From positions 3,608,001-3,672,000 of the forward strand of contig NZ_CP090557.1 in the NCBI RefSeq assembly GCF_021484805.1: a stretch of 64,000 nucleotides of DNA, given 5' to 3'. Under the pieces are notes generated by a model. That model saw only the letters and a list, made by a program, of their open reading frames with translations, was not told the origin of the DNA and searched no databases. Position 1 is the stretch's first letter, and each line of letters starts with the position of its first letter. The DNA comes from Tellurirhabdus bombi (GTDB lineage Bacteria > Bacteroidota > Bacteroidia > Cytophagales > Spirosomataceae). A program made the translations under genes and the position numbers. This document shows positions 17,465 through 26,263 of the stretch, piece by piece.

Positions 17465-17653
17465 ATGGCTCGTTTTGTAGACTATTTTAAGATTGGCGAA
17501 GTATTTCAGTACTTTTTCCGCGTTTTTCGCAAGCCTGATCCCGCCGCACCAACCAACGTAAACCTCCGCATGATGCATGGAATCAACCGAATTTCCATTA
17601 TCATGTTTCTAATTTGTATTACTGTGATGATTGTCAGAGCAATAATGCGATGA
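17465..17653 (+). CDS. Small conserved membrane protein (possibly DUF6728)
   Basis: 62 residues. A basic, aromatic N-terminal half (FVDYFKIGEVFQYFFRVF-RKPD) is followed by one transmembrane segment (ISIIMFLICITVMIVRAI). It resembles a short family seen next to other Cytophagales genes that I recall as DUF6728; that label is from memory. The function is unknown. Its stop overlaps the next start (ATGA at 17650-17653), so the two are translationally coupled. Confidence 0.75.
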   Translation: MARFVDYFKIGEVFQYFFRVFRKPDPAAPTNVNLRMMHGINRISIIMFLICITVMIVRAIMR

Positions 17654-18006
17654 ACATTGAATCGCTTCGGGAGTATTGTTTGAGTAAACCAGGCGCTTCG
17701 GAATCGCTTCCTTTTGGCGATGAAACGCTGGTTTTCAAGGTTGGGGGAAAGATTTTTGCCCTTACCAGCCTAAATGATAATCCGCTATCTGTTAATTTAA
17801 AATGTGATCCAGAACGAGCCGTCGAACTTCGTGAGCAATACGATGCTGTACGACCGGGTTATCACATGAATAAAAAACATTGGAATACCGTATTAATCAA
17901 CGGTACTTTTCGGCTAGCCGAGTTACAAGATTGGATTGACCATTCGTACGACCTTGTCAAAAGAAGCTTGCCAAAAGCCATTCAGGCAGGTTTGGAAAAT
18001 CAGTGA
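17650..18006 (+). CDS. MmcQ/YjbR family protein
   Basis: 118 residues. Family features include EYCLSKPGASESLPFGDETLVFKVGGKIFAL, VNLKCDPERAVELREQY and GYHMNKKHWNTVLI. YjbR/MmcQ proteins have a CyaY-like fold and are often called DNA-binding on structural grounds; the cellular role is not established. A longer frame from 17614 is rejected because the ATG at 17650 overlaps the upstream stop and begins the conserved part. Confidence 0.9.
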   Translation: MNIESLREYCLSKPGASESLPFGDETLVFKVGGKIFALTSLNDNPLSVNLKCDPERAVELREQYDAVRPGYHMNKKHWNTVLINGTFRLAELQDWIDHSYDLVKRSLPKAIQAGLENQ

Positions 18007-18066
18007 AAACTGGTTTACCTACCCAATTTTGATTATTTCGTTATCTGCTGTAACTGACTTTGTAAA

Positions 18067-18615
18067 ATGGAAGTAGCGTTATTGCTCCTATTAGTCATTC
18101 CTTATCTGGTTATTCGCTATTTCGTTATTGATCACGATACGCAGACCGATAAAGATCGTCAACGCTTTAATCAGGGAATTCAACTTATTCAGAAGCATCA
18201 GTTCTCGGAGGCTTTGCTTTATTTTGATCAGGCCGTTGTGCAGCATCCGAAATCAGCGGTGGCCTACGCTTATCGGGGTAGATGCAACCTGAAACACGCC
18301 AATTATTATTCGGCTATTTATGACCTAACCCATGCGCTCAGTCTCGACAATACGATTGCTGACGCTTATGTGGATAAGGGCATTGCTTTCTATAAGCTGG
18401 AAATGAATCAGGATGCTTTCCGGGAATTTGATAAAGGCGTGTGGCACCAGCGCGGGCAATCGCCAGATGCGTTTCGTTGGCGAGCTTTGGCCCGGATTCA
18501 ACTTCAGCAGCTTCCTCAAGCCGAAAACGATTTAAAACGAGCCGTGGCGTTGGGAGACGAAAATGCCGCTTTTTTACTAAACCAACCGCCCTTTTCCCGA
18601 AAAGTTCTTTTTTAA
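18067..18615 (+). CDS. TPR-repeat protein with N-terminal membrane anchor
   Basis: 182 residues. A hydrophobic N-terminus (VALLLLLVIPYLVIRYFVI) is followed by about three tetratricopeptide repeats (GIQLIQKHQFSEALLYFDQAV, AYAYRGRCNLKHANYYSAIY, AYVDKGIAFYKLEMNQDAF) and part of a fourth. TPRs mediate protein contacts, so this is a membrane-tethered scaffold of unknown partner. A near-consensus -7 box (TGACTTTG, 18055-18062) would place the transcript start almost at the ATG. Confidence 0.75.
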   Translation: MEVALLLLLVIPYLVIRYFVIDHDTQTDKDRQRFNQGIQLIQKHQFSEALLYFDQAVVQHPKSAVAYAYRGRCNLKHANYYSAIYDLTHALSLDNTIADAYVDKGIAFYKLEMNQDAFREFDKGVWHQRGQSPDAFRWRALARIQLQQLPQAENDLKRAVALGDENAAFLLNQPPFSRKVLF

Positions 18616-18623
18616 AAACAAAA

Positions 18624-18671
18624 TCGGATGGCAATCGCCTGGCCCGATAAAGCCTTTCGATTACCATCCGA
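18624..18671. terminator. Hairpin between convergent genes
   Basis: TCGGATGGCAATCG (18624-18637) pairs with CGATTACCATCCGA (18658-18671) with one mismatch and a 20-nt loop. It lies between the TPR gene and the convergent thioredoxin-like gene. T-tracts are short, so terminator function is likely by position only. Confidence 0.5.
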
Positions 18672-18685
18672 ACTGTCGTTTTAGT

Positions 18686-19891
18686 TTATCTTAACTTAGC
18701 GACCTGGTCTGCATTCCGCTTCGTATCCAGGTTAGCTGCTTTAGCCAGCTCCAGCGATTTCTGCGCCGCTTTCAATCCTTCCCCTTTCTTGCCACCACGA
18801 CGGTAAACTTCCGCCAGCTCAAAATACAAATCAGCCTGATCTTTCGAGTTTTGTGCCTGCGGTAAGACTTTGTTAATCCAGCGCACAACCGTTGGCCCAT
18901 CACTGGCATCGGGACTTTTCGCGTTAAACAAACGAACAATATACAAGTATTCCGGCACCGAAAAATTGTACTGCGCCGCGTGAGTATCCATTCGCTGGGC
19001 TGCTTTAGCGGCATCTCCGGCGTGGAAATGCGCATTTACTTCCATTAACAACGTCCGATTGGAAGCCAGTTGCGGAGTATTTCCAATCTGGATGAGTTGC
19101 TCGCGAATCTTGATGATCTTGGCGACTGGAAACTGATTGCCCCGGCTGCTGTACAAAGACGACAATATGATATTCTCGGCCACTTCTTTCGCCCGATCCG
19201 CACCATACTTTTTGTACTGATCCAAGTGAGTAATAAAGTATTGCGCCAGCGGATTATCAACGTCGAGCATCAGCTTTTGCAACACCAGCCAGTTGGTTTC
19301 ATTGGCGTACGTATTGGCCGGCACCTGGCGGGCGTAGTCATTCATCAGCCGGAAATTCGTAACTGTGTCAGATGTCACCCGCGCAAACATGGCGTAGTCA
19401 ATCAAAAAGTTTGTCGAGCGGTCGCCGCTTTCGTAGCGTTGCTGATAAGCAACCGCCCGCCCCTTTGGCGACATGGCATTCTGCCCGTGCCGGATAACTT
19501 CATCCGCCGAATTATTGCTGATGGCCATATGAATCAGCTCGCCCTGCGGACTGAAATACAGGAACAAAGGCAGTGACGGCACGAAGATCTTTTTCTTTCT
19601 TAGAAAATTGACTACCTCCTTGGAAGCTACATCGAACTTGGCCGAAACAAATTTTTCGTTGTAATACCTGCCAACCCGGCTCTCGGCAAACGTAGGTACA
19701 AAACCCTGGCAAACGTGGCAGGTAGGCGAATATATTTCGACAAACAGAGGCTTCTTCGCTTTACGAGCAGCATCAAGAGCGGCCGCTACCGGAATTTGTT
19801 TGAACTGTACACCGCCCTTGCCTTTCGTCTGGGCAAACGCTGTGGTCACTACTAGCCAGCTAAGAGCCAGAATTGCAAGTAATTTCTTCAT
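18686..19891 (-). CDS. Periplasmic thioredoxin-like protein with TPR-like C-terminus
   Basis: 401 residues. A signal peptide (MKKLLAILALSWLVVTTAFAQ) is followed by a thioredoxin fold with KKPLFVEIYSPTCHVCQGF, whose C-x-x-C (CHVC) is a plausible redox site, and a cis-Pro segment PSLPLFLYFSPQGEL. The C-terminal ~200 residues are helical and end in a TPR-like repeat (DLYFELAEVYRRGGKKGEGLK). It probably reduces or isomerises disulfides in the periplasm, or binds partners; the target is unknown. Confidence 0.8.
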   Translation of the reverse strand: MKKLLAILALSWLVVTTAFAQTKGKGGVQFKQIPVAAALDAARKAKKPLFVEIYSPTCHVCQGFVPTFAESRVGRYYNEKFVSAKFDVASKEVVNFLRKKKIFVPSLPLFLYFSPQGELIHMAISNNSADEVIRHGQNAMSPKGRAVAYQQRYESGDRSTNFLIDYAMFARVTSDTVTNFRLMNDYARQVPANTYANETNWLVLQKLMLDVDNPLAQYFITHLDQYKKYGADRAKEVAENIILSSLYSSRGNQFPVAKIIKIREQLIQIGNTPQLASNRTLLMEVNAHFHAGDAAKAAQRMDTHAAQYNFSVPEYLYIVRLFNAKSPDASDGPTVVRWINKVLPQAQNSKDQADLYFELAEVYRRGGKKGEGLKAAQKSLELAKAANLDTKRNADQVAKLR

Positions 19892-19926
19892 TCAGTAATT
19901 CTAAAAAGGCTAACCGTCTCTAAAAA

Positions 19927-20286
19927 CTAGTGTCCGTTTGGTTGCTGTTGCTGGGATTTGTATTCTTCTTCTACCCGCTTGCTCATAATCCGGCAAATGT
20001 TGTCGATTTCGTTGGCCATCTGCTCATCGCCCGTAGCCGTGGTCATCATATCAGCCAGACTACCAATTACTTCAATGCAGAACCGCTTCATGTCGGTCAC
20101 TTCCATGTCTTTCGTCCACAGGTTCAGACGGAGTGTATTCCGGTGGTAATGATCCCAAATCGCTACGGCAATGGCTTTGGTATCGCTCAACCCTTCGTTT
20201 GGATTATCCGTTGCGTTCCAGTAAATTTTTTCCGGGATATTCTGATTATCTAACTCTACGGTAAAATGAATATCTGACTTTTTCAT
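19927..20286 (-). CDS. gldC: Gliding motility protein GldC
   Basis: 119 residues, the length and sequence style of GldC (MKKSDIHFTVELDNQNIPEKIYW-NATD, followed by DTKAIAVAIWDHYHRNTLRLNLWTKDM). GldC is a soluble protein needed for efficient gliding in Flavobacterium johnsoniae; its molecular role is unclear. It is not next to other gld genes here. The CHU_C protein at 37635 shows that the T9SS pathway linked to gliding is also in use. An upstream TTG extension is rejected in favour of the ATG at 20286. Confidence 0.93.
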   Translation of the reverse strand: MKKSDIHFTVELDNQNIPEKIYWNATDNPNEGLSDTKAIAVAIWDHYHRNTLRLNLWTKDMEVTDMKRFCIEVIGSLADMMTTATGDEQMANEIDNICRIMSKRVEEEYKSQQQQPNGH

Positions 20287-20310
20287 GCTGCAAAAATTTA
20301 ATAAACGAAG

Positions 20311-20338
20311 AAACCCCGCCAACCCATCGGCGGGGTTT
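20311..20338 (-). terminator. Terminator downstream of the DUF4197 gene
   Basis: AAACCCCGCC (20311-20320) pairs perfectly with GGCGGGGTTT (20329-20338) around an 8-nt loop. On the minus strand it follows the DUF4197 gene and precedes gldC, with a short T-rich run after the stem. Confidence 0.7.
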
Positions 20339-20430
20339 TAAAGCCCTAAATTACGGCTTTTTCACAAGCGGGACATCGCTAGTTAACAAAAATGCCGCAA
20401 TCGACTTCTGAGAAATTTACTTTCTCTCTT

Positions 20431-21180
20431 TTACTGCTTGCTAAATACCTTACGCAGCAGATCGTTTACGCGGGCAGCTGGATTTTCCCGGATATTCTTT
20501 TCTTCGTTAGCAATCAAGGTAAACAATCCATCTACCGCCTTAGTCGCTGCGTAATTTGTCAGGTCTGGATTTGCTTTTTTGGTAACCAGAGGCAACTTAT
20601 TGTACGTATTGACCAGGTCTGAATAATAGCGGGTTGTGTTATTTTTTTTCAAAGTGCTATCAATTACCGGGGTAAATGCCTGCATTAACTGGCTGGTCGT
20701 CGTTCGTTTCAGGTATTGCGTAGCGGCATCATCCTGGCCCCGCAAAATACCAACCGCATCCTGAATGGTTATTGAAGTCAGGGCATTCAAAAAGATGGGT
20801 TTTGCTTTTTTAGCCGCATCTTCCGCCGAACGATTCAACGATAAGATAAATTGATCGACCTGTTTCCCGAGTCCAACTTTCCGCAAGGCAGCTTCCACTT
20901 TTTGCGCTTCGGGCGGCATCAGCAACTTGATGGCGGCATTTTTAAAATATCCGTCCTTTTCCGACGCTTGGTCCGAACCCTTGCTGATTCCGATTCGTAA
21001 TGCTTCTTTCAAGCCACTGGCAATATCATCGTTAGATAAGGCTCCGGTAACAACAGGAGCTACTTTTTCCAGAAAGCTACCAAATTTGCTTTTCTTTTCA
21101 GGCTGGGTAGAATCTGTTTGTGCATGCCCAGTCAAGCTAACGCTTATCAGAAAACTAAAAATAATTCCGATTTTTTTCAT
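20431..21180 (-). CDS. DUF4197 domain-containing exported protein
   Basis: 249 residues. A signal peptide (MKKIGIIFSFLISVSLTGHAQ) precedes a mostly helical domain typical of DUF4197: LSNDDIASGLKEALRIGISKG, YFKNAAIKLLMPPEAQKVEAAL and AVGILRGQDDAATQYL. The family is widespread in Gram-negative bacteria and has no assigned function. The ATG at 21180 is preferred over a TTG at 21279, because the signal peptide begins there. Confidence 0.88.
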   Translation of the reverse strand: MKKIGIIFSFLISVSLTGHAQTDSTQPEKKSKFGSFLEKVAPVVTGALSNDDIASGLKEALRIGISKGSDQASEKDGYFKNAAIKLLMPPEAQKVEAALRKVGLGKQVDQFILSLNRSAEDAAKKAKPIFLNALTSITIQDAVGILRGQDDAATQYLKRTTTSQLMQAFTPVIDSTLKKNNTTRYYSDLVNTYNKLPLVTKKANPDLTNYAATKAVDGLFTLIANEEKNIRENPAARVNDLLRKVFSKQ

Positions 21181-21360
21181 GAAGAGATCGTTGTAAAATG
21201 AACTGTGATGGAGTGGCACGGGCAAAATCGTTTTTTTCTGTACTTTTGACCCGAGTCCTCCGTTTGTAACTACGCCCAAAGTTCGGCGGTTGTTACTTAT
21301 TAGACGCCGATAGGACGAAAAAGTTAAGCCGACAAACCTAAAAACGGCTTATTTATTTTT

Positions 21361-22614
21361 ATGAGATCGATTCTGACTGAAATAATAACCATTGGTGATG
21401 AGATTCTGTACGGACAAATCACCGATACAAACACCCAGTGGATTAGTGCTGAATTGAACAAAATCGGCATTAAAACCATTCGAAAATCCTCTGTTGGCGA
21501 TAACCAGGACGCTATTCTAACCATTTTACAAGAAGCTACCGAACGGGCAGACATTGTCATTTTGACGGGTGGCCTGGGACCAACGAAAGATGATATAACC
21601 AAACAGATGCTGTGCCGGTTCTTCAATACAAGCCTGGAAATCAATGCAACAGCGCTGGAATTTGTAACGGATTTCTTTACGCGGCGGGGACGGGCCATTA
21701 CCGAAATTAACCGCCAGCAGGCTGCGCTTCCTCTAAACGCTACCTATCTTCCTAACGATTGGGGAACGGCACCCGGAATGTGGTTTTCCGAAAACAACAC
21801 CATTTATGTGTCTTTGCCCGGTGTGCCCTTTGAAATGAAAAACCTCATGCAATACCGGGTTATCCCGAACTTGCAGAAGCATTTCGACTCGCTGCCCATT
21901 TTCCACCGCATGATTTTGACCGTTGGCATTGGTGAGTCATTTCTGGCGGAGACAATAGCGGAGTGGGAAGATGCCCTTCCTTCGCATATCCGGCTGGCCT
22001 ATCTACCTAAATTTGGCCAGGTTCGCTTGCGCCTAACGGCCATTGGACAGGATATGGATGTGTTGAAAGCAGAAGTTGCCGAACAAGAAAGACGCTTGTT
22101 ACCGCTCATTCAACGCTTTGTATATGGCTTTGACGATGATGATCTGGAAACGGTAGTAGGCCGCTTGCTTCAGGAAAAGAACTGGACGTTGACAACGGCA
22201 GAGAGCTGCACGGGTGGTTTTATAGCCAGTCAAATTACGCGCATTCCCGGCTCATCGGCCTATTTTTGGGGCAGTGTAGTGAGTTACAGCAATGTGGTCA
22301 AAGTAAATCAATTGGGAGTGAGCCCGGTTACGCTGGAGCAATACGGGGCCGTTAGCGAACAAACCGTTCAGGAAATGGCCGAAGGCGTTCGGAAAGTCTT
22401 GGGCACTCAGGTAAGTCTTTCCACCAGTGGCATTGCCGGACCTACAGGCGGAACAGCCGACAAACCAGTTGGCACCATCTGGATTGCCTGCTCAACCGAG
22501 GAACGGACGGTTACCCGTTTACTGAAACTAGGACCTTATCGTGAACAAAATATTCAAATGACAGCAGTTCATGCATTAAATCTGCTTCGGCAGGTCCTCT
22601 TGAACGAGATTTAA
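21361..22614 (+). CDS. cinA: CinA family: molybdopterin-binding-like domain plus nicotinamide-nucleotide amidase domain
   Basis: 417 residues. The N-terminal ~170 residues are a MoCF/COG1058 domain (AEIITIGDEILYGQI-type start, TGGLGPTKDD), and the C-terminal part from about 255 is the amidohydrolase domain (TTAESCTGGFIASQIT, TSGIAGPTGGT, GTIWIA). Such proteins deamidate nicotinamide mononucleotide and may hydrolyse ADP-ribose derivatives, in pyridine nucleotide salvage. The E2 gene starts 3 bases after its stop, so the two are co-expressed. A possible -7 box (TACTTTTG) lies at 21241-21248. Confidence 0.95.
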   Translation: MRSILTEIITIGDEILYGQITDTNTQWISAELNKIGIKTIRKSSVGDNQDAILTILQEATERADIVILTGGLGPTKDDITKQMLCRFFNTSLEINATALEFVTDFFTRRGRAITEINRQQAALPLNATYLPNDWGTAPGMWFSENNTIYVSLPGVPFEMKNLMQYRVIPNLQKHFDSLPIFHRMILTVGIGESFLAETIAEWEDALPSHIRLAYLPKFGQVRLRLTAIGQDMDVLKAEVAEQERRLLPLIQRFVYGFDDDDLETVVGRLLQEKNWTLTTAESCTGGFIASQITRIPGSSAYFWGSVVSYSNVVKVNQLGVSPVTLEQYGAVSEQTVQEMAEGVRKVLGTQVSLSTSGIAGPTGGTADKPVGTIWIACSTEERTVTRLLKLGPYREQNIQMTAVHALNLLRQVLLNEI

Positions 22615-22617
22615 ACT

Positions 22618-23976
22618 ATGGGACTGATTGATATGGTGATGCCCAAAATGGGCGAAAGTATTATGGAATGTACGGTGATTCAGTGGATTAAAAAACCTGG
22701 AGACCGTATTGAGGCCGATGACTCTATCCTGGAAGTAGCTACGGATAAGGTAGACACGGAGGTTCCTTCCTCGCATTCCGGAGTTTTAAAAGAATTGTTG
22801 GTTAAGGATGGCGATGTAGTGGCTGTCGGCGCTCCGATTGCCCGCATTGAAGTAGGTGCCGAAGAAAGTGCGTCTGCATCCGAGGCCACGCCCGACCCAG
22901 CCGGAGAAACGGTAGAGCAGGACGTAGCCAGCGCGGCGGCGAAACTAGAGACTGATATAGAGGTGCTTTCATCGCGGAACCCGGATATACGTACGGATGC
23001 CGAAACCACCCCGGCTTCGGGTCGTTTCTACTCGCCGCTGGTTCTGAGTATTGCCAAGACCGAAGGAATTCCGGGGGAGGAATTGGCTAAAATCCCCGGT
23101 AGCGGGGCCGAAAACCGCCTGACTAAAAATGATTTACTAGCCTATGTGGAGCAACGGCAGTCGCAACCCGTTCCTGAAAAACAGGAACAAGTTGTACCCA
23201 AAACCCCTGCTCCCGCTCCTCGCCAGTCAGATGTAAAAGAGCAACAGACGCCCGCCCAGACTTCATCACCGGATATCATTCAGATGGATCGCATGCGGAA
23301 GATGATTGCAGAACGAATGGTTGACTCGAAGCGGGTGGCTCCCCACGTCACCTCGTTTGTCGAGACCGATATGACTCTTGTTGCCCAATGGCGTGAGCGG
23401 GTGAAAAAGTCTTTTCAGCAGCAGTACGGCGAAAACATAACGTTCACACCGATTCTGATTGAGGCCGTTGTTAAAGCCATTCGCGACTTTCCAATGATTA
23501 ACGTTTCGGTCGATGGCGATAAGATCCTCGTCAAGAAGTCCATCAACGTTGGTATGGCTGTTGCTTTACCGAGTGGCAATCTGATCGTACCTGTCATTCA
23601 CGATGCTGATCAATATAACCTGGTTGGTTTAGCAAAAAAGGTTGGTGATCTGACCCGCCGCGCCCGGGAAAACAAATTGACTGCCGATGACTTGGCTAAC
23701 GGTACGTACACGATTTCAAATATCGGCACTTTCGGCAACATCATGGGTACGCCTATCATTCTTCAGCCCCAGGTGGCCATCATGGCTTTTGGGGCCATTC
23801 AGAAGAAACCTGCCGTGATTGAAACGCCCCAGGGCGACCTGATCGGCATTCGTCAGAAAATGTTTATTTCCCACAGTTATGACCACCGTGTGGTCGATGG
23901 CTCCCTGGGTGGCCAGTTTGTCAAACGTGTTTCGGATTACCTCGAGGCATTTGACCCCGAACGAAGCCTAATTTAA
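22618..23976 (+). CDS. Dihydrolipoamide acyltransferase, E2 of a 2-oxoacid dehydrogenase complex
   Basis: 452 residues. One lipoyl domain at the N-terminus carries the lipoylated Lys in VATDKVDTEVPS (near 43). An acidic/Ala-rich linker leads to a peripheral-subunit-binding domain (SPLVLSIAKTEGIPGEELAKI, about residues 138-180), then a Pro-rich linker and the catalytic domain with the C-terminal SHSYDHRVVDG. No E1 or E3 gene is adjacent. Whether the complex acts on pyruvate, 2-oxoglutarate or branched-chain 2-oxoacids cannot be told here; the single lipoyl domain with MGESI-type start is common to the branched-chain and pyruvate types. Confidence 0.92.
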   Translation: MGLIDMVMPKMGESIMECTVIQWIKKPGDRIEADDSILEVATDKVDTEVPSSHSGVLKELLVKDGDVVAVGAPIARIEVGAEESASASEATPDPAGETVEQDVASAAAKLETDIEVLSSRNPDIRTDAETTPASGRFYSPLVLSIAKTEGIPGEELAKIPGSGAENRLTKNDLLAYVEQRQSQPVPEKQEQVVPKTPAPAPRQSDVKEQQTPAQTSSPDIIQMDRMRKMIAERMVDSKRVAPHVTSFVETDMTLVAQWRERVKKSFQQQYGENITFTPILIEAVVKAIRDFPMINVSVDGDKILVKKSINVGMAVALPSGNLIVPVIHDADQYNLVGLAKKVGDLTRRARENKLTADDLANGTYTISNIGTFGNIMGTPIILQPQVAIMAFGAIQKKPAVIETPQGDLIGIRQKMFISHSYDHRVVDGSLGGQFVKRVSDYLEAFDPERSLI

Positions 23977-23982
23977 TCATAC

Positions 23983-24008
23983 GCCCTGTCCTTCGACGGG
24001 GCTTTTTC
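23983..24008 (+). terminator. Rho-independent terminator after the E2 gene
   Basis: GCCCTGTC (23983-23990) pairs with GACGGGGC (23995-24002), with one G-U pair and a CTTC loop, followed by TTTTTC. It ends the cinA-E2 unit just upstream of the nucleotidase gene. Confidence 0.8.
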
Positions 24009-24019
24009 TTTATTACCGC

Positions 24020-24547
24020 ATGAAACCTCGCATTGCTATCGACATGGATGATGTACTGGCCGACACCACCGGCCAGTTTATCACAATTTATTGCCGCGAC
24101 TTTGATCCCAGCGCGCTCCCTCAGCAATTTAGAGATGAGTCATTCCATGAGTTACTGGAAGAAAAAGTCTATCGCCAACTGAGTGATTATGTGTATGAAC
24201 CCGGCTTTTTTGCCGACATTCCCGTTATGGAAGAGGCTCAGGAAGTCACTCAGCAGTTAGCTGAAAAGTATGACCTATTTGTAACCACTGCAGCTATGGA
24301 GTTTCGTAATTCCTTTGTCGATAAGTTCGATTGGCTTGACCGTTATTTTGCGCATATTCCTTGGCAGAACCGCGTTTTCTGTGGCGATAAAAGCATTTTG
24401 CGAGCGGATATTATGATCGATGATTTACCCCGCAACCTTCAATCGTTTCAGGGAGAAGGCCTTCTTTTTCACGCTCCCCATAACCGCGATGAACAGGGAT
24501 TCAAACGCGTCCGTAGCTGGCGGGAAATTGCCCAAATTCTCCTGTAA
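24020..24547 (+). CDS. 5'(3')-deoxyribonucleotidase (NT5C-like HAD phosphatase)
   Basis: 175 residues. The HAD nucleophile motif is AIDMDDVLADTTG at the N-terminus, and later acidic residues sit in FCGDKSILRADIMIDDLPRN. The length and DVLAD motif match the 5'(3')-deoxyribonucleotidase family, which removes phosphate from deoxynucleoside monophosphates and helps balance dNTP pools. Specificity is inferred from family. It stands alone between two terminators. Confidence 0.88.
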   Translation: MKPRIAIDMDDVLADTTGQFITIYCRDFDPSALPQQFRDESFHELLEEKVYRQLSDYVYEPGFFADIPVMEEAQEVTQQLAEKYDLFVTTAAMEFRNSFVDKFDWLDRYFAHIPWQNRVFCGDKSILRADIMIDDLPRNLQSFQGEGLLFHAPHNRDEQGFKRVRSWREIAQILL

Positions 24548-24565
24548 TCATTCTTGATCTAAACG

Positions 24566-24598
24566 AAAAAGCCCCGATCTACCAGACCGGGGCTTTTT
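24566..24598. terminator. Bidirectional terminator
   Basis: AAAAAGCCCCG (24566-24576) pairs with CGGGGCTTTTT (24588-24598), with an inner TCT/AGA pair. A-tract and T-tract flank the stem, so it serves both the nucleotidase gene (plus) and the desaturase gene (minus). Confidence 0.9.
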
Positions 24599-24615
24599 CA
24601 TATACTCAATAAGAA

Positions 24616-25452
24616 TTACAACGTAGCTTTCGATTTGTTCGTATCAATCGGCGCAATATCAATACGGCGATCGTGGCCCGTTTCAAATTCCTTGTTGTTC
24701 ACACTGATCTTAGCCGGACGCATCTTGATAATCCCAACTCCCGACAACAATTTAATAATTGGATAAGTCGGGTCAAACTCCCACCAGCGAGCACCAAAGT
24801 TGGCGGCATTAGGACGTTTGTGGTGGTTATTCTGGAACAATTCACCCATCATCAACAAGTCAAAAATCAACGAGTTTTTAGACTTATCGTGGTTATCAAA
24901 GTTTGAATATCCGTATTTGTGACCGCTCCAGTTTACGATAGCACCGTGAATTGGGCCCATCAGGAAGTGAATCGGCAGCAGGAAGAAAAACACCCAGTGC
25001 ATATCCAGGTAAACAAACGCGAAAATGTAGAACAGGGAGTAAACAACACCCCAGCCAACCCGCGAGATCCACGAATCGCCAATCTTCTCAATTAAAGTCC
25101 ATTCTGGATAGTTCCGATCAAATTGCGGCTCTACAGTGCGGTTGCGGCGCAAAACGGCATTATAAATGTCTTTGGTCTTCCACATCATCGTAAACACATT
25201 CGTGCTATTATGCGGTGAGTGTGGATCTTTAGGTGTATCGCTAAAGGCGTGGTGCATCCGGTGCAGAACAGCATAAGCCCGCGGACTCAGATACGAGGAA
25301 CCTTGCGAAACGTAGGTTAGGAAATAAAAAAACCGCTCCCATACCTTGCTCATCGTAAACATTTTGTGAGCTGCGTAGCGGTGGAGAAAGAACGTCTGGC
25401 AGAAAAGTGATAAATACCAGTGCGCTAAAAAAACAAATAATACAATGACCAC
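24616..25452 (-). CDS. Acyl-CoA/fatty acid desaturase
   Basis: 278 residues with several membrane segments and three histidine boxes binding the di-iron centre: HRYAAH (24-29), HRMHH in the middle and NNHHKRPN toward the end. It resembles stearoyl-CoA delta-9-type desaturases, which put a double bond into membrane acyl chains. No ATG precedes the first histidine box; the frame opens only 5 codons beyond a GTG at 25452 before a stop, so GTG is the probable start. The first internal ATG would remove the first box. Confidence 0.92.
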   Translation of the reverse strand: MVIVLFVFLAHWYLSLFCQTFFLHRYAAHKMFTMSKVWERFFYFLTYVSQGSSYLSPRAYAVLHRMHHAFSDTPKDPHSPHNSTNVFTMMWKTKDIYNAVLRRNRTVEPQFDRNYPEWTLIEKIGDSWISRVGWGVVYSLFYIFAFVYLDMHWVFFFLLPIHFLMGPIHGAIVNWSGHKYGYSNFDNHDKSKNSLIFDLLMMGELFQNNHHKRPNAANFGARWWEFDPTYPIIKLLSGVGIIKMRPAKISVNNKEFETGHDRRIDIAPIDTNKSKATL

Positions 25453-25580
25453 AGTGAATCGGGTTTATTGTGAGGGACTAAAGATCTTCTTGCTAACGCA
25501 AAGATAAGAAACAAAGTTGCCTTAATTACGATAAAAGCCAAGCTTTGGTATACTTTTTTTTATAAAATTTTAAAGATTGT

Positions 25581-26240
25581 TCAATAAGAGGTAGTTGAAT
25601 ACTGCAACAGGTTAGCTCCCATTCTGAGCGCCTGCTGTCGCAATTCTTCGGGATCGTTGTAAACACTCTGGTCTTCCCACCCGTTGCCCAGATCACATTC
25701 GTAGCTATAAAAACACACCAGACGGCCTTCCCAAATCAAACCGTAGCCTTGCGGGGACTTGGCATCGTGTTCATGCACTTTAGGCAAACCATTCGGGAAT
25801 TTGAACTTTTGGCTATAAACCGGGTGATTATAAGGTAGTTCGATAAATGAAAGTTCGGGAAACACCTTTTTCATCTCCCGACGGATGAATTTGTCCAGAC
25901 CGTAATTGTCATCAACATGCAAAAAGCCCCCAGAAACTAGATAACGCCGCAAATTCTGCGCTTCCGCATCGGTAAAAAGCACATTGCCGTGTCCGGTCAT
26001 GTGCACAAAAGGATAGGAAAACAATTCGGGGCTGCCTACTTCCACAATATCTTCTTCCGGAAAAATATTCATTCGAAGATTGGCATTGGCAAATTTGATG
26101 AGGTTGGGCAGCGAGGTCTTATTCGCGTACCAATCTCCCCCACCGTTGTATTTAAGCTTAGCAATTTTGTACGAATACTGCGCCTGGGCATTGGGCAGAA
26201 AGCCACTCGCAATAATCAGAAAGAATAGTAATATTTTCAT
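25581..26240 (-). CDS. DUF4159 domain-containing exported protein
   Basis: 219 residues. A signal peptide (MKILLFFLIIASGFLPNAQA) precedes a DUF4159 domain: AKLKYNGGGDWYANKTSLPNL, FVHMTGHGNVLFTDAEA, GGFLHVDDNYGLDKFIRREM and a final GLIWEGRLVCFYSYECDLGNGW. The domain is related to class I glutamine-amidotransferase-like folds, but its activity is not known to me. It is last in a minus-strand unit with rsmE and a hypothetical gene, 23 bases after rsmE. Confidence 0.88.
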   Translation of the reverse strand: MKILLFFLIIASGFLPNAQAQYSYKIAKLKYNGGGDWYANKTSLPNLIKFANANLRMNIFPEEDIVEVGSPELFSYPFVHMTGHGNVLFTDAEAQNLRRYLVSGGFLHVDDNYGLDKFIRREMKKVFPELSFIELPYNHPVYSQKFKFPNGLPKVHEHDAKSPQGYGLIWEGRLVCFYSYECDLGNGWEDQSVYNDPEELRQQALRMGANLLQYSTTSY

Positions 26241-26263
26241 AAATGGGTGTCTCCGCTAGTAGC

